The translations under genes and the position numbers were made by a program. From positions 186,001 through 250,000 of the forward strand of contig OX638379.1 in NCBI GenBank assembly GCA_951813605.1: a stretch of DNA of 64,000 nt, given 5' to 3'. The stretch comes from an uncultured Bryobacterales bacterium. GTDB lineage: Bacteria > Acidobacteriota > Terriglobia > Bryobacterales > UBA6623. Under the pieces are notes generated by a model. It saw only the letters and a program-made list of their open reading frames with translations. It did no database searches and was not told the DNA's origin. Below are positions 18,375 through 27,534 of the stretch, in pieces (positions within the stretch are counted from its first letter, which is position 1; each line of letters opens with the position of its first letter).

Positions 18375-18532
18375 AACACTGGTTCCTTTCGAAAGGGATG
18401 CGTACCTTAGATGTAAGGATACACTACCGCAGGAGCCGCTTGGGCGGCAACTCTTCGCGCGAATATCACGCAACGTCCGTCCAGACGGATGTAGGATGCT
18501 GGCCACGCACTCCCGCCGATTATCTAGACGAA

Positions 18533-19990
18533 ATGAATCTGACTGATGGTTACCCTCGCCGAACCGAGCGGACCGGCGATATTGATCCGGAGCAATTCCG
18601 CCAGGCAGGGCATGATCTGATCGACTGGATCGCAGATTACCTCTCGAAACCCGAACGGCAGCGCGTGCTGCCGACAGTCGAGCCGGGAGACCTGCTGGAC
18701 AAGCTGCCGGTCGATCCGCCAGCGCAAGGTGCACCGCAAGCCGAAATCCTTGCTGACTTCGAGCGCGAGATCCTTCCGCATGCTGTCCATTGGAACCATC
18801 CGGGTTTCATGGCCTACTTTGCAGCAGGAGGGTCCAGTCCGGGAGTCCTGGGGGAGACTCTATCCGCCGCCCTGAACAATGTCGGGCTCTTGTGGCGGTC
18901 CTCACCCGCACTCGCAGAACTCGAGCAGCGCACGCTAGGCTGGCTGGCTGGATTGCTCGGCCTGCCGGGCACGTGGTTCGCGATCATTCACGACACGGCC
19001 TCGACGGCGACCCTGCACGCGGTCATAGCGGCCCGCGAGAAGGCAGCCGAAGCCGCGCGCCAAGCGGGCAATGAGCTGGATCTCAACCGCATCGTCATTT
19101 ACACCTCGGAACAGGCGCACCCGTCCGTCGCTAAGACCATGGCGGCCCTGGGACGTGGCCTCTCCGCCTGCCGCAGGGTCGAGTGCGACGAGCGGTTCGC
19201 CATGCGTCCTGACGCACTTCGCGAGGCTGTTCGGAGGGATCTCCAGCACGGTTTGGCACCCGTGGCGGTGGTCGCGACGGTGGGCACCACCGCTTCGACG
19301 GCGGTGGACCCAGTGACCGAAATCGCGGACGTTGCGGACGAGTACTCGCTCTGGCTGCATGTGGACGCCGCGTATGCCGGTGCCGCCGCATCGCTGCCCG
19401 AGTGCCGACGTCACTTCGATGGCTGCGAACGGGCCGACTCGTTCGTTGTCAACCCCCACAAGTGGCTGTTCGTCCCAATGGATCTCACGGCGTTCTACAC
19501 ATCTCGGCCGGAGGTTTTCCGCAGGTCCCTGTCGCTCGTACCGGAGATCCTACGCAGTCGCGAGCACTCCCGAGCAGTGAACTACATGGAGTACTCGATC
19601 CCACTGGGGAGGCGGTTTCGCGCGCTGAAGCTCTGGTACGTTTTGCGAACGTTCGGCGCCGACCGGATCGCTGCCACCTTGCGCGAGCACATCAGGCTGG
19701 CGGCGCTCCTGGCTGGCTGGGTCGACGCGTCCCCGGATTTCGAGCGCCTCGCCCCGTCGCCCTTCTCTCTCGTCTGCTTCCGGTACTGTCCGCTCGGAGC
19801 GACCGAGGCCGAGGCGAATGCGGCGAGCGAGCGCCTTCTGAACGCAGTCAACAAGACTGGGGAATACTTCCTTTCCCACGCCAAGCTACGTGGCCGCTAC
19901 ACTATCAGGGTCGCGATCGGCAACCTCCGAACCACGGAAACTCATGTGCAGGGGCTATGGCACGTGCTCCAGTCACTCGCTCGCGAGTAA
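18533..19990 (+). CDS. PLP-dependent aromatic-L-amino-acid decarboxylase family protein
   Basis: Group II pyridoxal-phosphate decarboxylase of 485 residues, which removes CO2 from an aromatic or acidic amino acid. K310 in VVNPHKWLFVPMD is the Schiff-base lysine. HVDAAYAGAAASLPECR carries the cofactor-nitrogen Asp and Ala. HWNHPGFMAYFAAGGSSPGVLGE and the HDTASTATL phosphate-binding region match aromatic amino acid decarboxylases rather than glutamate decarboxylase. The ATG at 18533 is preferred over upstream in-frame starts because the domain begins there with the family's FRxxGHxLIDWIADYL. It is divergent from the TPR gene. The precise substrate (Tyr, Trp, Phe or DOPA) cannot be read from sequence. 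Confidence 0.92.
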   Translation: MNLTDGYPRRTERTGDIDPEQFRQAGHDLIDWIADYLSKPERQRVLPTVEPGDLLDKLPVDPPAQGAPQAEILADFEREILPHAVHWNHPGFMAYFAAGGSSPGVLGETLSAALNNVGLLWRSSPALAELEQRTLGWLAGLLGLPGTWFAIIHDTASTATLHAVIAAREKAAEAARQAGNELDLNRIVIYTSEQAHPSVAKTMAALGRGLSACRRVECDERFAMRPDALREAVRRDLQHGLAPVAVVATVGTTASTAVDPVTEIADVADEYSLWLHVDAAYAGAAASLPECRRHFDGCERADSFVVNPHKWLFVPMDLTAFYTSRPEVFRRSLSLVPEILRSREHSRAVNYMEYSIPLGRRFRALKLWYVLRTFGADRIAATLREHIRLAALLAGWVDASPDFERLAPSPFSLVCFRYCPLGATEAEANAASERLLNAVNKTGEYFLSHAKLRGRYTIRVAIGNLRTTETHVQGLWHVLQSLARE

Positions 19991-20071
19991 GTGCACTCCA
20001 ACGACCCGAAGTCAGCAGGAATCCGGGAGCGCCGAGTTGCTTAGGGTGTACAATCCTTGCGGGAAAGTAGG

Positions 20072-23000
20072 ATGAATAGGCAAATCGTTTCCTTGTCGCT
20101 AAGTGCGGTTTTCGCGTTGTTCGGCGCGCCGCTGGTCCACGGGACCGTAGAGCAAGCGCGCCAGCTGGAGCGGATGGGCGACCCACTCGAAGCTCGCAAG
20201 GTGTTAGAGCGGCTCTCGGAATCGTCCAATGCAAACGCCGAGGTCTTGGTCGAGCATGCTGCCTTTCTTGACCGCTACGGCGATCCGGGAGCCGTCGCGG
20301 CATATGCTGCGGCGCTCGAGGCGCTCGATGAGGATGACGCGGCTCGCGCTCTCGCATTGCGTCGGCGCCTCGTCTTGAGTGCATTGATTCACGGCAATTC
20401 GCAAGCCGCCCTCGAGACCCTGGAAGCAATGCGAGCAAGTGGCGATTCCGCTTGGGAGCGTGCCGAAACTATCTTGAATGCGGCTGCCCCCGCTGCGAGC
20501 GACAGCGTTTCTGTCACGGGAAAGCTCAATTCATTTCGTCGCATGGCGGCCCTTTCGACCGATCTGGGGCTCGAGGAGATCCTGCCGTCCCTAGGGCGCA
20601 CGATTTTTACCGGCGGGTACCACGCTGCACGCGGGACCGGCACGTTGGAGCCGACCGAATACCTCAGGCTGCTCAAGCAGTACCTTACCCAGGCCAAGGA
20701 ACTCAATGCCTTTGCCGGTGACGACAAAACGATCGACGTGCCGGTCTGCGAGTCGGCCGAGACAGCGCAGCTGCTCAAGATCATCGGCTACCGGTTGCGC
20801 GGCGAGTGCGGGCCGGACGCGGTACTCGAGACTGTGAACCCCTCGAGGGCGTTTCTCGCAATCGACTCAGCATTCCCGCTAGCGGATCTCGAGCTTGCCT
20901 TCCGTCGCGACGAGGGATTCCAGCTCCCTTACCAACCGACCCGCGTTCCCCTGCTGTTCGACAAGCAATACTGGCTCCGTGCCGCGCGACGCAGCCAAGA
21001 GGACTTTCTCGACACGTTCATTGACGACCCCGGTCTGGCAAGGCTCTACGTCGCCATTTACAACCTGCATCGCCCGACCGCGCAGGCGCTGCGGGATACC
21101 GTCCCCGTCGAGCGGCTGAAGGACTACGCGCCTGTGCTCGACTTTTTCGGGGCAATGTTTGAGACTGACGGGGGCGCAGCCGTCGTGTCCGGTGGCGAGC
21201 GCGCGCGACCGGCCTGGGAGAAGCTCACAGGGACCCGTGCCGCCCAGGGTGGGCGCTTCTTCCAGCAGCTCATCGAACTGGACGACGGGTGGATGGCGGC
21301 CTTCTACGACGCTCTGGCACGAGTTCAGGGCGACGCCGCCAGGGCGTATTTCCTAGACCCGGGGCGGATCGAGCGATTCTACGCGGCGGTAAGGGGCAAG
21401 GTCACGAGCCCTGGTCCGGCCCGGCCGATTTTCCGCGCCAGCGCCGATCTGCTGTTGCTTTCTTCCCGGCTTGACTTCACTGCTAGCGGAGCGCCCCGCA
21501 TTCCCGGCGGCATCGTGCCGTGGCGGGACTTGTTTGTCAAGCATCCGCACGGCAAGTACGACGGCAAGCTCACTGAGTCAGCGACTCGCTGGACGGAGCC
21601 AGACGACGTGATCGAGGCGATGTTCGCGCTGTGTCGCAAGGCGATTGAGAATGAGCCCCTCCGGATCTTCCTCGCCGTGTCTAACATGGAGCGGAATCGC
21701 TCCGCGCCGCTCTCTCCAGAGGCGGTTGCACGGTTGATCCGAGCCTACCCGGACCATGGCGAGCAGTTTGCCCTATACAACGACTCTCCGGACGTTTCAG
21801 AGGAGTCGATCTTCGCTCACTTGGATGTCATGGAGGGTCTGGACAGGGTCGGCAACGCCCTGCGTCGCGCGGACGCCACCGGCACTTTGCAGGCGCAGCT
21901 AGCAATCTGGCAGGTGCTGCGCCGCAACGGCGCGATCCCGGACGAGCGGGCAGACTCGTCGATGCAGGAGCTTCTGACCGCGATCGGCAGCGCGAGCGAC
22001 CAGCAGGACGTATTTGAAGCAGGGCGCGATGGCGTGCGGGTATTGCTCGAGGCCGCGGGGAGGGACCCCGCAGAGACGCCGCAGGAAACGTTGCTCGACC
22101 TGCTGGTCGGTGTCCCGGGCGAGGGTGAGGAAGCGGCGCGCCAGGAGATCATCGACGGCATCAATGAATTGCTGACCTTGCAGCGTCTCGTCCCCCTGAA
22201 AACGCTCTTTGACTTGGCCGACCACCTCGAGCGGGTGTCCCGGGGCGAGGCGTTCAACGTCGCGATGGCGAACCGCCTGTCGGAGAGCATCTCGGATATT
22301 CGGCTGCCCCGCTCGCTCCTGTCTGTGGAGGAGTCCAACGCGATGGCCAGGGGCCATTGGGTGGAACGTCACATTCAGCGGCAGCGCAACTTGAACCTGA
22401 GGCGCGCCGTGGACCGTGCCCAGGGCAGTCCCAACCGGCTCCTGTCGATTCGCGGCGAGCTCGCGCCCATATTGCGCGACTCTCTAGTCGGCATCGTGTA
22501 CGCGCTGTACTCTCCCCCGGGTGCCGAGCTGATTCGTGCCAACCCCCTCTTCGTGCGCAGCCACGACTTCCTCGGGCCGGAAGGGAAGTACAGCTGGGCC
22601 AGGACCCGCATGCAGTCCACGGGCTGGCCGAGCAGCGGCGGCGGCAGACTGGTCGGCTCCCTCATGTCGCTCCCGTACGAGATTGCGTCGGCCGAGCAGA
22701 ACTTCATGATCCCGACCGAGCGCCAGGCCTTGATCTGGCAGGACCTCGCCCCGCAAATGCTCTTGGGCGCAACCTTGCCGCGATGGTGGAAGATCCAGCC
22801 AGCGGAGCTCCACTACGTCGGATTGCATTTGCGGCTGGCGCGATCACTGCTCGCCCAATCCGCCCTCGATCCGGCGCTCGCCGAAGCAGTGCGCAATCAG
22901 CTGGCGCGCAGGCTGGAACCCGCGCGCATGTGGAAGATCGAGGATGCCTTCCGGCGCGGGCAGGTGCGCGACGGACTCGAAGTCGCGACGCCCGCGGAAC

Positions 23001-23500
23001 TGTTCGACCTGGCGCATCGCCTGCGAGACATGGAGGGCGCTCGAATGGCAGATGCCGGCGAGCCCTATTTGAGCGCGATCGAGGAGTTGGAGAGTCGCGA
23101 TAGGGAGCGCTTCAGCGAGGCGCGCATCGCAAGCCGTTTCGGGATGCCTCACCCGCGCTTGGCACATTCCTATCGCCTGGAGTTGCTCCACGTCCCTCTG
23201 TTCCCGACACTGATGGGGTATTCGAGTCGCATTCTGGCGGAGAGCTGGGAGTCCAATAACCTGTACTGGGCGGAGCTCTCGGACGAGTTGCATATCGAGC
23301 CCGCGCAACTCAACCTCCTCATCCCTCGATGGACCCAGCGCACGTTGGAGCGGATCTTCGCCACCCACCTTGACGACTGGCCGGCACTTTGGCGGTCCCT
23401 GCGGATGATCGCGGACCAAGTCAGAGCCGAGTCGGGAGCGGTATCGGAAGCTGTTGCAGGACCCGGGTCAGCTTCCGACCCGGGCGCTTCGGGCGGTTGA
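20072..23500 (+). CDS. Large exported protein of unknown function (1142 residues)
   Basis: No family recognised. The ATG at 20072, with GGAAAG just upstream, yields a Sec signal (VSLSLSAVFALFGAPLVHG). The first 130 mature residues are helical and TPR-like (EQARQLERMGDPLEARKVLERL; AEVLVEHAAFLDRYGD). The remaining 1000 residues are mixed and mostly helical, without repeats, membrane segments or catalytic motifs I can name. Several Trp/Tyr-rich patches occur (FFQQLIELDDGWMAAFYDAL, YSWARTRMQSTGWPSSGGG). It ends with a Gly/Ser/Ala tail. The downstream VWFA gene begins 56 bp later, so they may be co-transcribed. Proteins of this type may be lineage-specific to Acidobacteriota, which is my inference. 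Confidence 0.85.
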   Translation: MNRQIVSLSLSAVFALFGAPLVHGTVEQARQLERMGDPLEARKVLERLSESSNANAEVLVEHAAFLDRYGDPGAVAAYAAALEALDEDDAARALALRRRLVLSALIHGNSQAALETLEAMRASGDSAWERAETILNAAAPAASDSVSVTGKLNSFRRMAALSTDLGLEEILPSLGRTIFTGGYHAARGTGTLEPTEYLRLLKQYLTQAKELNAFAGDDKTIDVPVCESAETAQLLKIIGYRLRGECGPDAVLETVNPSRAFLAIDSAFPLADLELAFRRDEGFQLPYQPTRVPLLFDKQYWLRAARRSQEDFLDTFIDDPGLARLYVAIYNLHRPTAQALRDTVPVERLKDYAPVLDFFGAMFETDGGAAVVSGGERARPAWEKLTGTRAAQGGRFFQQLIELDDGWMAAFYDALARVQGDAARAYFLDPGRIERFYAAVRGKVTSPGPARPIFRASADLLLLSSRLDFTASGAPRIPGGIVPWRDLFVKHPHGKYDGKLTESATRWTEPDDVIEAMFALCRKAIENEPLRIFLAVSNMERNRSAPLSPEAVARLIRAYPDHGEQFALYNDSPDVSEESIFAHLDVMEGLDRVGNALRRADATGTLQAQLAIWQVLRRNGAIPDERADSSMQELLTAIGSASDQQDVFEAGRDGVRVLLEAAGRDPAETPQETLLDLLVGVPGEGEEAARQEIIDGINELLTLQRLVPLKTLFDLADHLERVSRGEAFNVAMANRLSESISDIRLPRSLLSVEESNAMARGHWVERHIQRQRNLNLRRAVDRAQGSPNRLLSIRGELAPILRDSLVGIVYALYSPPGAELIRANPLFVRSHDFLGPEGKYSWARTRMQSTGWPSSGGGRLVGSLMSLPYEIASAEQNFMIPTERQALIWQDLAPQMLLGATLPRWWKIQPAELHYVGLHLRLARSLLAQSALDPALAEAVRNQLARRLEPARMWKIEDAFRRGQVRDGLEVATPAELFDLAHRLRDMEGARMADAGEPYLSAIEELESRDRERFSEARIASRFGMPHPRLAHSYRLELLHVPLFPTLMGYSSRILAESWESNNLYWAELSDELHIEPAQLNLLIPRWTQRTLERIFATHLDDWPALWRSLRMIADQVRAESGAVSEAVAGPGSASDPGASGG

Positions 23501-23556
23501 AGTCTTGTCGTCGAAGCGATGGCGGGCTACTAGAATAGAGAAAGGAGCAGCGGCCA

Positions 23557-24591
23557 GTGAAGCGGCAATCTACATGGATGAAGGGGCTTGAGTCGGGACT
23601 TCCAACGGTAGCGCTTGCCCTGTTTTGCACGGTGACCCCCGCGACAGGGCAGGTACCGGGAGCGCTGGACGAGCCGTCCGCCTTGTTCGAGGTGGAAGTG
23701 GACCTCGTGATGCTGAATATCGCGGTCACGGACCAGCGCGGCCGGTACGTCCGCGACTTGAAGCCCGGGGACTTCCGCATTACGGAGGACGGTATCCAGC
23801 AGGCCGTCGCGTCATTCGGCGAAGGCAACGCCGCCCCGCGCAGGATCACCCGCACCGGCTTGCGACCAAGTCCCGTGACACCGGAGGGCGATTTGCAGCT
23901 GTCCCTGCCCGATGCCGTGGCAGGTCAACTGGTCGGGACGAATGTATTCGTGCTCTTTGATACGAGCAACTTCATGTATCGCAGCTTGGTTTACGCCGAG
24001 GATGCAATCGCGGATTTCATTCGCGGACTCGATCAGGCGGATTCGGTGGCCGTCTACTCCTTCAGTCGCAACCTCACGCGCCACGCGTCCCTCTCCCCGG
24101 AGCACGACGACGCTTTGCGCGGTCTCCGGCGATCCGTGGCCGGAGACGAAACAGCCCTTTACAACTGCCTGCTGCTAACCCTTAGAGATGCCGCGAGGGT
24201 GTCGGGACGCAAGGTCATCATCGTGTTCTCGAATGGCCCGGACAACGCCAGCGCAGTTTCACCTGACGATGTCGGGGCGATTGCGGAGGACGAAGGCGTG
24301 CCGATTTACGTGATCAGCACCAGGGAACTCAATCGCGATCCGATCTCGAGCAACGCGTTCCGCCGCATCACGCAACGCACCGGCGGGAAAGCGTACTTCG
24401 CGAAGACTTGGCAGCGGCAGTCCGAGGCGTTCGTGGAGATTCGCGAGGAGCTCGCGAGCTCGTACACCGTCAGCTACTACCCCCAGGCGAACCCAAATCG
24501 GGGTTGGCGGAGCATCCAGGTGGAGCTGACAGGGCCTCAGCAGAAGCGCTACCGCATTCGGACTCGCGCGGGCTACCGTCCGAAGCTCTAG
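23557..24591 (+). CDS. Secreted VWFA-related Acidobacterial domain protein
   Basis: A 344-residue exported protein with the VWFA-related domain first defined in Acidobacteria (TIGR03436). It starts at a GTG at 23557 preceded by AAAGGAG. A signal peptide ends near TPATGQ. VDLVMLNIAVTDQRGRYVRDLKPGDFRITEDG is the strongly conserved entry strand pair. VFVLFDTSN is a MIDAS-like first loop, degenerate compared with DxSxS, with KVIIVFSNGPDN in the later strand. SSYTVSYYPQANPNRGWRSIQVEL is the C-terminal signature. Role unknown, possibly adhesion or protein binding. It follows the unknown 1142-residue exported protein, so the pair could act together at the cell surface. Confidence 0.93.
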   Translation: MKRQSTWMKGLESGLPTVALALFCTVTPATGQVPGALDEPSALFEVEVDLVMLNIAVTDQRGRYVRDLKPGDFRITEDGIQQAVASFGEGNAAPRRITRTGLRPSPVTPEGDLQLSLPDAVAGQLVGTNVFVLFDTSNFMYRSLVYAEDAIADFIRGLDQADSVAVYSFSRNLTRHASLSPEHDDALRGLRRSVAGDETALYNCLLLTLRDAARVSGRKVIIVFSNGPDNASAVSPDDVGAIAEDEGVPIYVISTRELNRDPISSNAFRRITQRTGGKAYFAKTWQRQSEAFVEIREELASSYTVSYYPQANPNRGWRSIQVELTGPQQKRYRIRTRAGYRPKL

Positions 24592-24629
24592 ACCCGGCTC
24601 TCCAGCGCCCGGTAAACCGAGTCGAGCGC

Positions 24630-25928
24630 ATGTCGCGGCGAGTGATCGAGAGGCTCCGGCGAAGCGGGCACAAGGCGTTCTGGGTCGGTGGGTGTGTTCG
24701 GGATCGCCTGCTGAATCGACCGGTCAAGGACCGCGACGTGGCGACCAGTGCCCGTCCTGACGAGGTTGCCGCGATCTTTCCCGATGCCCGCCGTTTCGGG
24801 CGTCGTTTCGGTGTCATGGCGGTACCTGACGGCGACGAGTTCACCGAGGTAGCGACTTTCCGTCGCGACCACGGTTATAGTGACGGCCGCCGACCGGACA
24901 GGGTGACCTACACGACAGACGAACGCGAGGATGTCGAGCGAAGGGACTTCACCATCAACGGCATGCTGCAAGGCCCAGACGGCGGTGATCCCATCGACTT
25001 CGTCGGGGGATTGGACGACTTGCGACGCAAGATTGTGCGGGCGATCGGGGATCCGCCGCTGCGCTTGAAGGAGGATCGCCTCCGCATGCTCCGCGCGGTG
25101 CGATTCGCAGCGGCCCTCGGCTTCGAGATCGAACCCGGCACGATGGCGGCGATTCGTCGACTTGCTCCGCTAATCGACGACGTGGCGGCGGAGCGCGTTC
25201 GAGACGAGCTTGCTCGCATTCTGACGGAAGGGCACGCCCGCCGGGGCTTCGAGTTGTTGGCGGAGAGCGGGTTGCTAGGGAGGCTCTTGCCAGAAGTTGC
25301 CTCCCTCAAGGGAGTCGCTCAACCTCCGCAGTTCCACCCAGAGGGCGACGTTTGGAACCACACGATGATCATGCTGGATCGGTTACGGGAACCGTCCCGG
25401 GCTCTCGCCTGGGGCGTGCTGTTGCACGACATAGGCAAGCCGGACACTTTCCGGGAGGCTGACCGCATCCGCTTTCACGGCCACGTGCGGCGAGGAGTCG
25501 AGCTTGCCCGGGCCATATGCAGCCGCCTTCGGTTCTCGAACGCCGATTCCGCCCAGGTCGAATCGCTCGTGGCCAACCACATGAAATTCATGGACTTGCA
25601 GCGGATGCGGCCCGCGAGGCTGCGACGGTTCCTGCAGCAGCCGCACTTTGGGGACCACCTCGAATTGCACCGGCTCGACTGTCTTGCGAGCCACGGGAAA
25701 CTCGAGAACCATGAATTTGCGGCAGATCGATTCCAGCAACTGGCCGAGGAGCAACCGGTGGTACGCTTGCTGACCGGTCACGACCTCATTTCGGCGGGAT
25801 ACATGCCCGGCCCCGCTTTTGGCGAGATCCTGTCGGCAGTGGAAGAGCGCCATATTGACGGCGAGCTCTCAAGCCGCGCCGAGGCCCTGCAATTCGTCAG
25901 AGATCGCTTCCCGCCAGCTGCAGGCTAG
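24630..25928 (+). CDS. cca: CCA tRNA nucleotidyltransferase / poly(A) polymerase family with HD domain
   Basis: Class II template-independent nucleotidyltransferase of 432 residues that adds or repairs the 3' CCA of tRNAs. The head domain has WVGGCVRDRLLNR, then the catalytic pair DRD in VKDRDVATSA, followed by RRDFTINGML and EDRLRMLRAVRFAAALGFEI. These are motifs A-C of the class. A C-terminal HD phosphohydrolase domain is seen as EGDVWNHTMIML with LLHDIGKPDTF and GHVRRGVELA, which in CCA enzymes gives 2',3'-cyclic phosphatase activity. The ATG at 24630 lies just before the domain. Since both tRNAs here already encode CCA, repair may be its main task for them. A poly(A) polymerase role is possible. 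Confidence 0.92.
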   Translation: MSRRVIERLRRSGHKAFWVGGCVRDRLLNRPVKDRDVATSARPDEVAAIFPDARRFGRRFGVMAVPDGDEFTEVATFRRDHGYSDGRRPDRVTYTTDEREDVERRDFTINGMLQGPDGGDPIDFVGGLDDLRRKIVRAIGDPPLRLKEDRLRMLRAVRFAAALGFEIEPGTMAAIRRLAPLIDDVAAERVRDELARILTEGHARRGFELLAESGLLGRLLPEVASLKGVAQPPQFHPEGDVWNHTMIMLDRLREPSRALAWGVLLHDIGKPDTFREADRIRFHGHVRRGVELARAICSRLRFSNADSAQVESLVANHMKFMDLQRMRPARLRRFLQQPHFGDHLELHRLDCLASHGKLENHEFAADRFQQLAEEQPVVRLLTGHDLISAGYMPGPAFGEILSAVEERHIDGELSSRAEALQFVRDRFPPAAG

Positions 25929-26303
25929 CTAGCGCCTGCGGTTCTCCAGCATGCTGTCGATCGAGATCGGGCCGGACCCGTGAGCCCAAAGGAACAGGAA
26001 CACAAAGCAGTAAAGCACCGCTAGCTCACCGCGATTGAGGAGCGGAAGGAAGCCGTCTTTCGCGTGGGCCAAGAAATAAGCCGCAGCCATCAGTCCGGAA
26101 CTGAGGAATGCTGCCCAGCGGGTCTTGAATCCCACCAAGATGAGGATTCCCCCGACCAATTCAATCGACGCTGCAACCATTGGCAAGGCTCCCTCTCTGG
26201 GGCCTGCCCCGCCAAGTCCGAATAGCTTCTGGTACCCGTGCGGCACGAAGAGGAACCCCGTCATGATCCGCAGAAGCGCGTGCGTAATCGATTGCCAATT
26301 CAC
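25929..26303 (-). CDS. DoxX-family membrane protein
   Basis: A 124-residue integral membrane protein with four predicted helices. It starts at a GTG at 26303 with an AAGGAG ribosome-binding site. LLRIMTGFLFVPHGYQKLFG is the DoxX entry helix with the conserved H-G-x-x-K. ASIELVGGILILVGFKTRWAAFLSSGLMAAAYF is the second and third helix with the conserved E-x-x-G-G. Members have been linked to thiosulfate:quinone reductase and to envelope redox stress, but no general function is agreed. Its stop abuts the stop of the convergent cca gene with no spacer. Confidence 0.9.
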   Translation of the reverse strand: MNWQSITHALLRIMTGFLFVPHGYQKLFGLGGAGPREGALPMVAASIELVGGILILVGFKTRWAAFLSSGLMAAAYFLAHAKDGFLPLLNRGELAVLYCFVFLFLWAHGSGPISIDSMLENRRR

Positions 26304-26341
26304 CTGGATCTCCTTAGTTATTGGGTGGATTCGCGATGAGT

Positions 26342-27184
26342 CTAAAGGCCTAGCAAGCGGTCTACCCTCTGGCCTAGGTCCAGCAGGTACTCGCGGTCCC
26401 CACCCCGTAGTTCAACCGTAACTTCAGCATTGTAACCCACCTCTGCGAAGGCCTCGCGCACTGCCGGCCAGTCGACATCCCCTTCGCCGAGGTTCACGAA
26501 TCCCTTGCTGCGCGAATAGTCCTTCAAATGTACTTTCACGATGCGGCTGCCGAGTTCGCGGATCCAGTGCTCTGGCACGGCATAATGCACGATGTTTCCG
26601 ACATCGAAGTACGCCCGCACCAAGGGGTGGTTGAATTCGTCGATGTACTGGCGGAAGTCGCGGGCTGTCAGCAGGAATTTGTTCCAGACCTCCTCGACCG
26701 CGATCATCACGTTGCGCTCCTCGGCCAGCGGGATCAGCTTGCGGATCTCGCGCTGCGACCGCTCCCACGCTTGTTCGTACGTGGTGTCCGACCTCACGAC
26801 AGCCGGCACCAGCAACACCGCGTCTGCCCCGTAGAGCTCGGCCTGACGGAGAGACGCGCGGACGCCTTCCACGCAGGCTTCCACGTCCGTCGGATCCGGG
26901 CTTGAGAGCGGGTGGCGCCAGTGGCTTTGGTTCATTACCGAGTGAATGCGCAGCCCGGCCTGTTGCGCAGCGTCATTGATGCGTTGCGCTTCCGCGTAGT
27001 CGGTCACCGCCCTCACTTCCATTGCGGTGAAGCCCGTCTCGACAGCCAGCTTGAACCGATCAACGAGCGGGATCTCGTTCGGCAACATCGTATTGATCAG
27101 GGCCCGCTCGATCTGTGGCGTGCTGGCCCCCAGAGGGGCCGCGGCTAAAGCTGCGACAGTCGTCATCCACTCCCTGCGGTGCAT
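26342..27184 (-). CDS. Tat-exported sugar phosphate isomerase/epimerase-like TIM-barrel protein
   Basis: AP-endonuclease-2/xylose-isomerase-like TIM barrel of 280 residues. It begins with a twin-arginine signal (MHRREWMTTVAALAAAPLGA), so the protein is expected in the periplasm. Metal-ligand positions typical of the fold are visible: E in VMIAVEEVWNKFL, D and H in VRAYFDVGNIVHY, H in IVKVHLKDYS, and the final E in AEVTVELRGGD. An ATG at 27202 is an alternative start but lacks a ribosome-binding site. Its reaction is unknown; family members isomerise or epimerise sugars and inositols. It sits 38 bp upstream of doxX on the same strand and could share a transcript. Confidence 0.85.
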   Translation of the reverse strand: MHRREWMTTVAALAAAPLGASTPQIERALINTMLPNEIPLVDRFKLAVETGFTAMEVRAVTDYAEAQRINDAAQQAGLRIHSVMNQSHWRHPLSSPDPTDVEACVEGVRASLRQAELYGADAVLLVPAVVRSDTTYEQAWERSQREIRKLIPLAEERNVMIAVEEVWNKFLLTARDFRQYIDEFNHPLVRAYFDVGNIVHYAVPEHWIRELGSRIVKVHLKDYSRSKGFVNLGEGDVDWPAVREAFAEVGYNAEVTVELRGGDREYLLDLGQRVDRLLGL

Positions 27185-27534
27185 GGTTGTAGAGTCCGCC
27201 ATGCACGTAGTATCTGTCAAGTCTGATGCTCTTTGCGAACCCTTCGCCGGGCGGGACGTGTGCAGACCGACCCTCCTTAGCGGCCAGCAGGCTCGGTCGG
27301 GGAATTGCGTCGTCCGCCCGTGTCCCCGGCAGGCAGCCAAGTTCTGCCCGTTGGGGCTGTGCTGCCAGCCAGTCCCGAGCGGACGTGCGTCCATCATGTT
27401 TCCAGAGGGTTGCGTCCCATGCAGCATGAAAGTGCTTGTTCTAGAATCAGACCGCCCGACCGGCGCGGACTTCTGCTACTCTCTGTGACGCGGTTCGTGC
27501 TCGGCAAGCGCCGAACGGCAGGAGGATTTGTTTC
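27185..27534. other. Divergent intergenic region
   Basis: About 350 bp between the divergent TIM-barrel and tannase-family genes. It should contain both promoters and the AGGAGG ribosome-binding site of the tannase gene just before 27535. No other feature was recognised. Confidence 0.5.
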
